64,000 nt of DNA from Rhizobium nepotum 39/7 (lineage in GTDB: Bacteria; Pseudomonadota; Alphaproteobacteria; Rhizobiales; Rhizobiaceae). Each line of letters begins with the position of its first letter. Position 1 is the stretch's first letter. The notes beneath the pieces are model-generated. The model was given only the letters and a program-made list of their open reading frames with translations, was not told the DNA's origin and searched no databases. The stretch covers positions 80,352-144,351 of the forward strand of contig NZ_JWJH01000013.1 in assembly GCF_000949865.1 (NCBI RefSeq), given 5' to 3'. A program made the position numbers and the translations under genes. This document shows, piece after piece, positions 54,754-61,533 of this stretch.

Positions 54754-56055
54754 TCAGCCCGTCAGGCGTGGTGATGTGATGGCTTTCTTGAACAGGACTG
54801 TCATCGCGTCGCTGATGCCCTGAGAGGGGCTGACCTCGAAAAACAGGCCGGGGGAAGCGCAGCTCTGCATGCGCGAGCCGATTTCCGACTGAAAGGGCAA
54901 AATCCAGCTATTGTACCAGTCATTCGTCAGCAGCGGCAGATAGGTGGTATAGAGCACTGCGATACGAAAGCCTTTCTCCTTCAGCTTCGTACAGGATCTG
55001 ACGTCGATCGGCTCCTGACAGCGCCCGCTCGTCAATTTTTTCGTGCAGGAGGAAGGCTTGTAGCTATCGCCCACACCATCCGAAACGAAAAAAATCACCT
55101 TTTCCGGGTTCGCCGAGCTGGCGCCCGTGCCCGAGGTGCCGACCTTGTCGCCGATCTGGGCCAATGCCCGATCGAAGTCGGTCTGCTGGTCGTTATTGTA
55201 TCCCTGATAGGGAATGGACATCAGGTCGATTTCGCCCGCTTTTTTCTTCGCGGTCTCCAGATCCGAAGTCAGCGGAACAACCTCAAGCAGCTTCGTGTCT
55301 TCCGCCCGCTCCCCGAAGGTGTAGACAGCCATGCGATATTGATTGCTGCTTTTGCGCGTGGATTTCGCCGTGTCCATTAGGCTGGCGGTTGCTTTGGCAA
55401 CTACGTCGATGCGTGTGGTGACCCCAAGGCTCTTTGCCCTAAAGTAGTAGCTGCTCGCGTCCGCCACACCATTTTTCACGATATGACAGGCAAAGGCGCA
55501 TCGATCGCTTGTATTCGCAACCAGCTTGGCGACATCCAGGGGTGTGGCGCCCACTCCCATGGAGGGCGTATTATCCAGCAGAAGATAGAAATCGCTGAAG
55601 GTTTCCGTTTCGTATTTGGCTGTGGCCGTACCGCCAACCGAGACAAAATCCTTTCCCAGAAGCCCGGACAGCGTCGTGTTGACGGACGCCCTGAAGCTCA
55701 CGGATGACTCGACCACATTGCCGTGCTTGATGACCGATACATCGACAGACGTAAGGCTGTAGTCTGCATTTCCCCGCTGGTTGTCATCGAAGAACGCCCG
55801 GGCCTCTTCATTGCCGACGGGAATGATACCATCCCCGGACATCTTCTTTGCCGCCTGAATACTTGCGGACGTATCTGCAACGGCCGCCAACGCCGCGGAA
55901 TCCGCGGCCTGCTGCAAATCGGCTTTGGCCGACATGCCCCGCGAGATATCGAGAGCCACACCGGCAGCACCGCACAGGGGCACCAAGAGCAACGCGGTAA
56001 GAATACCAAAATTTCCCGATTTTTCTTGCCAGAAGTTTTTCAAACTCGCCCCCAC
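54754..56055 (-). CDS. TadG-like Flp-pilus assembly protein with von Willebrand A domain
   Basis: Protein of 433 residues. The N-terminal TadE/TadG-like helix reads SGNFGILTALLLVPLCGAAGVALDISRG, followed by the conserved ADLQQAADSAALAA. A vWA domain starts near residue 155 with DFYLLLDNTPSMG (metal-site DxxxS) and continues with PEKVIFFVSDGVGDSY. The apparent start is GTG at 56055; a nearby ATG is out of frame. Such proteins belong to tad pilus loci, but no other tad genes are here. It stands alone between the smo cluster and the riboswitch remnant. Confidence 0.82.
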   Translation of the reverse strand: MGASLKNFWQEKSGNFGILTALLLVPLCGAAGVALDISRGMSAKADLQQAADSAALAAVADTSASIQAAKKMSGDGIIPVGNEEARAFFDDNQRGNADYSLTSVDVSVIKHGNVVESSVSFRASVNTTLSGLLGKDFVSVGGTATAKYETETFSDFYLLLDNTPSMGVGATPLDVAKLVANTSDRCAFACHIVKNGVADASSYYFRAKSLGVTTRIDVVAKATASLMDTAKSTRKSSNQYRMAVYTFGERAEDTKLLEVVPLTSDLETAKKKAGEIDLMSIPYQGYNNDQQTDFDRALAQIGDKVGTSGTGASSANPEKVIFFVSDGVGDSYKPSSCTKKLTSGRCQEPIDVRSCTKLKEKGFRIAVLYTTYLPLLTNDWYNSWILPFQSEIGSRMQSCASPGLFFEVSPSQGISDAMTVLFKKAITSPRLTG

Positions 56056-56190
56056 CCATTCAGGAAGCGGAAGCTAATACAGCGGAATTGAAAAGCGGTT
56101 TCAATAGATAACTAATTTTTGATAAACTTATATAAAAGATAACTAATATATTCGCGACGAACCGGCCCGCCTCCGCATTGAAGTTCAAAG

Positions 56191-56219
56191 TTGACATTAC
56201 TTCAAAACCCTCCTAGCAA
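56191..56219 (+). promoter_or_regulatory. Candidate promoter of the TPP riboswitch transcript
   Basis: TTGACA (56191-56196), a 17-bp spacer and TAGCAA (56214-56219). The -35 is perfect and the -10 weak. It points rightward to the riboswitch remnant. The rest of 56056-56190 shows no gene. Confidence 0.5.
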
Positions 56220-56228
56220 ATCAGTCTC

Positions 56229-56293
56229 TTCCGAGGGGAGCACTGCACAGTGCTGAGATGGCGATGAGCCGGACCCTTGAACCTGATCCGGGT
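56229..56293 (+). promoter_or_regulatory. TPP riboswitch (thi box), truncated at its 3' end
   Basis: Conserved thi-box segments are present in order: GAGGGGAGCAC, the CTGAGA core (56253-56258) and ACCCTTGAACCTGATCCGGGT (56273-56293). The next conserved part, which normally reads AATGCCxGCGTAGGGA and closes the P5 and P1 stems, is replaced by GACGCTCACAACTG. No thiamine gene follows. The aptamer is thus cut exactly where the AT-rich island begins. It would have controlled a thiamine gene that probably now lies beyond the island. Confidence 0.75.
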
Positions 56294-56412
56294 GACGCTC
56301 ACAACTGTTTTTGTTGATTTTTCAGCGTTTTTTGGGACACACTATTAGCAATTCCATTAGCAATTTACGCGGTAATCGCGTCTTTATCTCTCTTCTCCGG
56401 GACAATTTAGGG

Positions 56413-56667
56413 CTACGGTTGCTCACCCAAAATGACCGGCGCAAGCGCTTCTAACTCTGCGCTGGGATCAAAGCCAATGACCCGAGCAATCCTCACATAC
56501 TCAATCACATCAACACGCCGTTCGTAGCTTTCGAGATGCGCTACCCAAGGCTGTGTCTGCCCGAGTGCTTTAGCTACGTCTTCTTGCTTTAGCCCTGCCG
56601 CTTTCCGCTTATCGATAATGAGGTCGATGAGAGCGCGATGACCTTTAGACCAGATCGTTTTTTGCAA
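56413..56667 (-). CDS. Xre-family helix-turn-helix regulator
   Basis: Small DNA-binding protein of 84 residues. The HTH is at about 14-60: LIDLIIDKRKAAGLKQEDVAKALGQTQPWVAHLESYERRVDVIEYVRIARVIGF, given here as the run of typical Xre helices. It starts with TTG at 56667 with GAGGG eight bases upstream; no ATG is available. A perfect palindrome at 56719-56737 upstream is its likely operator. It is divergent from the zinc-ribbon genes and probably represses them, as phage-type repressors do. Confidence 0.8.
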   Translation of the reverse strand: MQKTIWSKGHRALIDLIIDKRKAAGLKQEDVAKALGQTQPWVAHLESYERRVDVIEYVRIARVIGFDPSAELEALAPVILGEQP

Positions 56668-56703
56668 GAAAAAGCCCTCTTTGGTTGAAAGGGCTCTTTA
56701 AGT

Positions 56704-56737
56704 ATATGGAAAAATCCGATATGGAAAAATTCCATAT
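56704..56737. promoter_or_regulatory. Palindromic operator-like site upstream of the Xre gene
   Basis: ATATGGAA-AAA-TTCCATAT (56719-56737) is a perfect palindrome, and the half ATATGGAAAAAT is repeated directly at 56704-56715. It lies in the divergent spacer between the Xre gene and the zinc-ribbon genes, 50 bp from the former. A role as repressor operator is inferred. Confidence 0.55.
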
Positions 56738-56817
56738 TCAAGAGTGATCGCGTGGTGGGAAAACGCGAGCGAACACGCCTACGACTGGTTGAATTTAAGG
56801 GACTAAAAGAGGGCTAA

Positions 56818-57531
56818 GTGAAATCAGACAGTTTATGGAAAACATGCGAAGACTGCGGAAAGCAGTTTTCGGTGAAGGCGAACTCGTGTCCGCAGTGCGG
56901 TAAGGGTGGCAGGCGTTTTTCGAGATTGAAGTGGTTTGGCGGCAGTTTCGCCGCATTGGTGATTGCCACTGCAATTTTTGGTTCGGGTGAATCAGAGAAA
57001 GGCGCTGCTGCTGGCAACGGTACTAACGCTGTTCCTGCGTCAGCCGTCAAATCCAGCGCCGCGCCTTTGCCAGAACAGCAGACGAACTTCATAGCGGCGA
57101 TCAACGATTACAAAACCCGTTTTGAATCTGCTGGAAACGAGCTTCAGCAAAGTGTTCTGCGAGACGAACGCCGTATTGCGATCTTGAAAGTGGTGGGTGG
57201 ACAGCTTCACGCGGAAGGCTGGTTAGGCACACTTCGCAAGCTGGAAACCAACGGCGATGGTAATGCGGTCGTCGTCGTTCGCGTCGCACCAACCATCGAT
57301 CTGGCGACGTGGAATAACGCGATGTCCGATGTCCTGCATTCGACTCTGATCGAAAAAGGAACTTCGCTTTACGCCGCTCTCGTGAACATGTCGGCTGGCG
57401 ACAAGGTGAAGGTTTCCGGCAACTTCATCCGCGCTGAAGCGGACGGTTTATTTGAGCAAAGCATCACCATTCGCGGCGCGATGACCGCCCCTGAGTTTCT
57501 TTTCAAATTTACCGAAATATCAAAGCACTAG
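56818..57531 (+). CDS. Zinc-ribbon membrane-anchored protein of unknown function
   Basis: Protein of 237 residues. An N-terminal zinc ribbon has two CxxC pairs (CEDCGKQFSVKANSCPQCGKG, residues 10-28 in short). A membrane helix follows at about 42-58 (FGGSFAALVIATAIFGSG), then an Ala/Gly-rich linker, and a C-terminal domain of about 140 residues. That domain looks globular and outward-facing (ILKVVGGQLHAEGWLGTLRKLE, VVVVRVAPTIDLATWNNAMS, SAGDKVKVSGNFI). The start is a GTG with GAGGG upstream. The next gene also starts with a zinc ribbon. I do not recognise a function. Confidence 0.75.
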   Translation: MKSDSLWKTCEDCGKQFSVKANSCPQCGKGGRRFSRLKWFGGSFAALVIATAIFGSGESEKGAAAGNGTNAVPASAVKSSAAPLPEQQTNFIAAINDYKTRFESAGNELQQSVLRDERRIAILKVVGGQLHAEGWLGTLRKLETNGDGNAVVVVRVAPTIDLATWNNAMSDVLHSTLIEKGTSLYAALVNMSAGDKVKVSGNFIRAEADGLFEQSITIRGAMTAPEFLFKFTEISKH

Positions 57532-57542
57532 GAGAGTTCTAC

Positions 57543-57875
57543 ATGGCGCTTATCAGTTGCCCGGAATGCAATAACAACGTCAGTGACGCGGCATTTAAAT
57601 GCCCATCGTGCGGTACACAACTCCGCAAGCCAAAGCGCGGTTTTTTTGGCAAGCTTTTCAAATGGTCGTTCATCGGCTTCAACGCCCTGATGCTGCTTTG
57701 GGCTGTGGCAGGCTTTAACGCTGCGACAAAAGATATGGGGACGCTTACGGGTGCGGAGCAAACCGGAGCCGCAATCGGAACCGGGATTGGCATGGCAATG
57801 GTGCTGACTGTCTGGGTATTGGGTTCAATAATTCTTGGAATGTTTGTGTTATTCACAAGACCAAAAGTTGCGTAA
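57543..57875 (+). CDS. Small zinc-ribbon protein with two membrane helices
   Basis: Protein of 110 residues. The N-terminal zinc ribbon has two CxxC pairs (CPECNNNVSDAAFKCPSCG, about residues 6-24). A basic stretch (RKPKRGFFGKLFK) and two hydrophobic segments follow (WSFIGFNALMLLWAVAGF, about 41-58, and GTGIGMAMVLTVWVLGSIILGMFVLF, about 79-104). GAG lies upstream of the ATG, which is 11 bp after the previous stop. It is followed by a terminator, so these two genes form one short operon. The function is unknown. Confidence 0.75.
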   Translation: MALISCPECNNNVSDAAFKCPSCGTQLRKPKRGFFGKLFKWSFIGFNALMLLWAVAGFNAATKDMGTLTGAEQTGAAIGTGIGMAMVLTVWVLGSIILGMFVLFTRPKVA

Positions 57876-57888
57876 TTTGCGAATATCG

Positions 57889-57914
57889 AAGGCGAATATC
57901 TCGCCTTTTTATTT
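57889..57914 (+). terminator. Rho-independent terminator after the zinc-ribbon operon
   Basis: AAGGCGA (57889-57895) pairs with TCGCCTT (57901-57907) around a 5-nt loop, followed by TTTATTTTT. Confidence 0.8.
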
Positions 57915-57943
57915 TTACACTTTAATATATCGGTGGATAGCTG

Positions 57944-58765
57944 ATGCTTGCGAAACTGTGTGGCATTTCATTTCTTGCTGTTGTCGCATCGGCAATTACC
58001 GCCAATGCTGCCTGTCTCAACGAAGCAGATATTCATCGCCAGAATGCGGATTTGAAATCCCATTCAGAGAATGTCGGGCATAAAGATGGCAGCATCGTTT
58101 CCATCTATCGACAAAAAGGCAGCACACGCTTTGTCGAGGTCGTGCGTCAAAACCGTTGTATTATTACTGTCAAAATCCTGAGCGCTGACGAGTTGGATCG
58201 AAAATACGATCTCATGGCATCGCTCTGGGACGAGCGCGCCATTGCTCAGGAAGAAGCTCTCGATAATGAGGGAATGGCTGAAGGCGACGATACCGATCTG
58301 CCCTTCCCAGCAATGGATCAATTTCCTGTATCCGGCATCTATTCAGGTCCGATCCGACTTCCCGATTTCAAAGGGAGGGATCGCGACTTCGCAACCTTTC
58401 GCACTCGCATTTCCAACGGCATGAAGGCGGGGGTTAATTTCTCAGGACAGTACGCGATTACGCAAATCGGCTGCGGGTCGAGTTGTTCGATAGCCTTCGT
58501 AAGCGATCTCAAAACAGGTCAGCAGTTTCGCTTTCCGTATGGTGGTGAAGAAGCTGGACCCGTGACGCTAAAGCACAGTGCAGACAGTCGGCTTCTGATC
58601 GCAACGAGGCGCGATGGGGATCAGTGCGTTCTCGAGTCAATGATCTTTAATGCGGGAACTTGGGAATCGCTGGAAAAGCATTCGATTGGCGATTCAAGCA
58701 CGATGAACACAAGCTCTTCCGGCTCGCTTCCATGGTCTCTTACGGAGCTACGGGCAAGCATCTGA
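57944..58765 (+). CDS. Secreted hypothetical protein with a conserved Cys-containing domain
   Basis: Protein of 273 residues with a signal peptide (MLAKLCGISFLAVVASAIT, cleavage after ANA, residue 23). The second half carries a recognisable periplasmic domain of unknown role: IRLPDFKGRDRDFATFRTRISNGMKAGVNF, GQYAITQIGCGSSCSIAFVSDLKTGQQFRFPYGGEEAG and ADSRLLIATRRDGDQCVLESMIF. The Cys pair in GCGSSC and the later Cys may form disulfides. The last 48 codons overlap the convergent P-loop gene by 145 bp. Its place in the island suggests cargo rather than mobility function. Confidence 0.7.
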   Translation: MLAKLCGISFLAVVASAITANAACLNEADIHRQNADLKSHSENVGHKDGSIVSIYRQKGSTRFVEVVRQNRCIITVKILSADELDRKYDLMASLWDERAIAQEEALDNEGMAEGDDTDLPFPAMDQFPVSGIYSGPIRLPDFKGRDRDFATFRTRISNGMKAGVNFSGQYAITQIGCGSSCSIAFVSDLKTGQQFRFPYGGEEAGPVTLKHSADSRLLIATRRDGDQCVLESMIFNAGTWESLEKHSIGDSSTMNTSSSGSLPWSLTELRASI

Positions 58766-59922
58766 AAGACCATCTCACAGCTCTGCGCGATATGAAGTTC
58801 TTCCTTCGATATGCCAGTCACTGCATTCCAGATACGTTCATCCAATTTCGAAGGGTTGAGCGGGGCAAGATGAAGGCAGACATGACGATCCATAAAGGCA
58901 TTCAAGCCTACTGGATTGGCTGGCACTATCTCTGAATTGTTGAGGGACCAAGTGAAACTGGACTTCGCTGAAAGCGTCACGAGATGATCAACGGCACCAT
59001 ATTCGGCAAGAAACACACCAGCCGTCGCATCCACGAACTTCTGATACCCAACCTTCTCCAAGCCCGACATCGAAACGTCTTGGTCCAATATATGGCGAAA
59101 GGTGATGTTTGCTGCCTTGTGGCTGAAGTCCGCGTATCGTTCACCCTTGATTGACGGATGAGGCACGAAATTTACGAGGTCTTTCCATGCATGATATAGC
59201 TTCGTTTGGAAGGAGTTGGCACCCGCGAATGAGACGGTCTTATTGTGGCGCAATGCAGACGGTTGGAGCCAAGCGTAAACATTTAGAATGCCGTCATCTT
59301 TGTCTTTTGTTGCCGTTACGTCTTCAATGTTGGCGACAAAATTTTCATATTCTGCCTCTGATACGAGAACCAGATAATCGTCGCTGACGATCCTTTCGCA
59401 GAGTTCCCGAATGTGCGGTAAGGCACTAAGCGATGAGACACTTGATGTGCCATTTGCAACGATATCCAGCACCGCTTCTGTTGCAACAAGCTCTACAAAA
59501 CCTTTGTATTTGGATTTGCGCACCTTTTTGATTATCGATACGATAAATTCTCTGGTCGTTCTGACTTTTTCAGTGAGCTTGAACTTCTCTACTGGATCAA
59601 AATATTCATCAACAAACAGATGGCAACCGGCTGTTGCTTCCAGCGGTTTTTTAGCGACATTGTGATTGACAATGGCAACGGCGTTGCGCTTTTGGTTGCA
59701 ATGCTTGACGAGAGACTGAGTGCAACTTTCATGTCCACGTTGACGGGAAATGACGATTGATTTTACGCCGATTGCAGCAAGGTCTTTATGCTGCTGTTCC
59801 GATAGTGGATTTGTCGGAGTGGCGATAATGGCTGGTTCGTACAGCGTCTTAAGATATCGATGTAGACTGTGAGTTTTTCCGGCACCGGGTAGAGCATCGA
59901 CGTAGTAAATTGTGGGTTTCAT
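58621..59922 (-). CDS. P-loop ATPase / helicase-like protein
   Basis: Protein of 433 residues. Walker A is LPGAGKTHS (about 11-19) right at the N-terminus and Walker B is HLFVDEYFD (Asp105-Glu106), with an IIATPTNPLSEQQ motif between them. This matches the first motifs of SF1/SF2-type helicases (GxGKT, TPTN, DE). Later helicase motifs are less clear; a VTGISKEELHI region lies near residue 365. The ATG at 59922 is supported by AGGAAAGGAAA. It is preceded by a hairpin-T6 attenuator-like structure and a large non-coding element. It may be a replication or mobilisation protein of the island; this is inferred. Confidence 0.65.
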   Translation of the reverse strand: MKPTIYYVDALPGAGKTHSLHRYLKTLYEPAIIATPTNPLSEQQHKDLAAIGVKSIVISRQRGHESCTQSLVKHCNQKRNAVAIVNHNVAKKPLEATAGCHLFVDEYFDPVEKFKLTEKVRTTREFIVSIIKKVRKSKYKGFVELVATEAVLDIVANGTSSVSSLSALPHIRELCERIVSDDYLVLVSEAEYENFVANIEDVTATKDKDDGILNVYAWLQPSALRHNKTVSFAGANSFQTKLYHAWKDLVNFVPHPSIKGERYADFSHKAANITFRHILDQDVSMSGLEKVGYQKFVDATAGVFLAEYGAVDHLVTLSAKSSFTWSLNNSEIVPANPVGLNAFMDRHVCLHLAPLNPSKLDERIWNAVTGISKEELHIAQSCEMVFQMLARSSVRDHGSEPEELVFIVLESPIECFSSDSQVPALKIIDSRTH

Positions 59923-59953
59923 TTTCCTTTCCTGAATGGTTTGTTTTGACAAT

Positions 59954-59992
59954 AAAAAAGGACATCGCGACCGGTTCAAAGCGCGATATCCC
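59954..59992 (-). terminator. Attenuator-like terminator in the leader of the P-loop ATPase gene
   Basis: On the minus strand a 10-bp stem with one mismatch (59991-59982 with 59969-59960) is followed by TTTTTT (59959-59954), 31 bases before the start codon. Its loop carries TGAACCGG, which is exactly complementary to CCGGTTCA formed upstream in the same RNA at 60067-60060. A switch between terminated and read-through forms is therefore possible. Confidence 0.6.
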
Positions 59993-60179
59993 TTCAAATA
60001 TTCATTCAGGAATTGGAATGCGTAAAACCGTTTGAAATGACCCTCGGAATAGAAGCCACTGAACCGGTTTCCGTTTTCCTTCAGTATTTAGACAACAAAC
60101 CTAACGAAACCGTAGATTAATATTACTTTATTTCATGCCAGCGGAAATTTTTTTGCGTAATTTTGGGCGAAATGAACCC

Positions 60180-60765
60180 GGACACCACTCAAGTAATCAG
60201 CTGGATTGAACATCCACCACTCAAGTACCGGAGAGGTGATGGAGGACATGAATATTATACAATTGGAAATCAATTATCTCGGAAAGGAAGATCATATTCA
60301 ATGATTTCAACCACTTGTTTCACGCGAAGCGGCGAGCCGTAGGCGAGCATTTATGCTTGGTATGAAAACCTCTTATTCCTAGCCATTTCATTTGAAAGAA
60401 AGATTATTCAAAACCATATTCGATGGACGCCGTAGGCGGACATGCCGCGAAGCGGAGCATGAATTTTGGTAGGAAATGGATGAATTTGATGAGGTAATAT
60501 CTTTCATTCCAATTTACAGGAAATCCAATATTTTCTCATGAAAATCAATGAAACTTAGCCAATCATAATATTCGAACTAATCTCCCGCTTCGCGGCATGT
60601 CCGCCTACGGCGTCCATCGAATATATCTTTTGAAATGGTTTTAATAAGCTGGATATAATCTATTCCCCACCAATGACGATCAGTTACATGTAACATTTCT
60701 TCTTATATATCTAAGAGGATTTGTTACAATTCATTGCGAAGCAATGACGTACTTGAGTGGTGTCC
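60180..60765. repeat. 586-bp non-coding element with 16-bp terminal inverted repeats and an internal 40-bp inverted repeat
   Basis: GGACACCACTCAAGTA (60180-60195) is the exact complement of TACTTGAGTGGTGTCC (60750-60765). CCACTCAAGTACCGG recurs directly at 60217-60231. Inside, 60416-60455 and 60585-60624 are perfect 40-bp inverted repeats made of mini-hairpins (CGCC-GTA-GGCG and CCGC-GAA-GCGG). TCATTGC-GAA-GCAATGA (60731-60747) is another hairpin next to the right end. The rest is AT-rich with no gene. It could be a large structured RNA, a MITE-like element, or a replication/transfer origin. Confidence 0.75.
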
Positions 60766-61068
60766 AGTCAACGGATACTTACGCAGTTGCCGCCATCTGG
60801 AAATAAAAATGCTCTCAGTTTAAAGACCCAGCAAAACCCTTATTAGTCTTGGATTCTCGCATTTTCCGATTTCTGCGGCGGAGGGCTCGGTGGGAACAAA
60901 GGTCTTGGATATGGCTCTCCTATGCGCATCATGTGACCGCTTTATCCATCGGCTCATTGCTACAAAAAAGCGTTGGGTAACGCCACTGGAAGCACAGCAA
61001 TATTTTATTGGCAAACAAGATTCCGAGCCACGAAATGTTGCTGCCGCTGAGTATTAGGCGGTCTTGAT
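60766..61068. other. Intergenic region right of the repeat element
   Basis: A 64-codon minus-strand open frame (60820-61014) encodes a basic peptide (SRWIKRSHDAHRRAISKTF) that I do not recognise. It lacks a clear ribosome site and may be a gene remnant. Nothing else is seen. The stretch 59993-60179 left of the element holds only the attenuator partner sequence. Confidence 0.4.
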
Positions 61069-61533
61069 CTATTCATTATAATAGTGATCGCATCGGCTGA
61101 TCAGAGGACGAGAAGAATCCCACCACGATATGAATGTAACGGTGCAAAACAACACCGGCGCAGACACCGTCGCGATGAGAAGGGTGGCAACAAGGGGTTG
61201 CATACAGAATTGTGCAAACGCGCTGTATATAGATGCCGCAAATGAAATCAGCGCGGATATTGAGGAAATTAATATCAGTGTGTGGGCTGCCCTATCCATT
61301 CGGGAAAGGAAAATTTGAAATTTTATTCGCAGCGCAGCTACATCTCTGGTTGCAGTTCTGTTATTTTGTGATTCGAGCTCTTCAAGCAATATTCTTGATT
61401 TGTTTAGCAATTGGTTAGCTCGCTCTACGAGCAACTGGTAGACTACAGGAAATATAAATCCAACGCCGACAGCGGTACCTAGTAAGCTTTCAAAATTCTT
61501 CAAATCGTAACCCGAGCAAACCCCTAATGCCAT
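61069..61533 (-). CDS. Hypothetical membrane protein, divergent from the Xre-ImmA/IrrE gene
   Basis: Protein of 154 residues with a topology of one helix, a coiled-coil-like cytoplasmic segment and two more helices. The segments are LLGTAVGVGFIFPVVYQLLV (about 17-36), the charged ERANQLLNKSRILLEELESQNNRTATRDVAAL (37-70 in part), TLILISSISALISFAASIYSAFA (about 85-107) and VATLLIATVSAPVLFCTVTFISWW (about 114-137). Its ATG overlaps the start of the divergent Xre-ImmA/IrrE gene by seven bases, which implies a shared, tightly packed promoter area. The function is unknown; small membrane effectors of this shape occur in toxin and phage-defence modules. Confidence 0.6.
   Translation of the reverse strand: MALGVCSGYDLKNFESLLGTAVGVGFIFPVVYQLLVERANQLLNKSRILLEELESQNNRTATRDVAALRIKFQIFLSRMDRAAHTLILISSISALISFAASIYSAFAQFCMQPLVATLLIATVSAPVLFCTVTFISWWDSSRPLISRCDHYYNE

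Noticed and set aside
56294..56412. tRNA or tmRNA end as the island attachment site
   Set aside because: No cloverleaf or CCA-end sequence is visible at the left edge; the adjoining conserved sequence is a thi box.
60416..60624. Possible CRISPR-like array because of repeated GC-rich modules
   Set aside because: The modules are inverted rather than direct, have no regular spacers, and no cas gene is nearby.
60820..61014. 64-codon minus-strand open frame in the island
   Set aside because: No ribosome site, no family recognised and no operon partner; kept only as a note in the intergenic entry.
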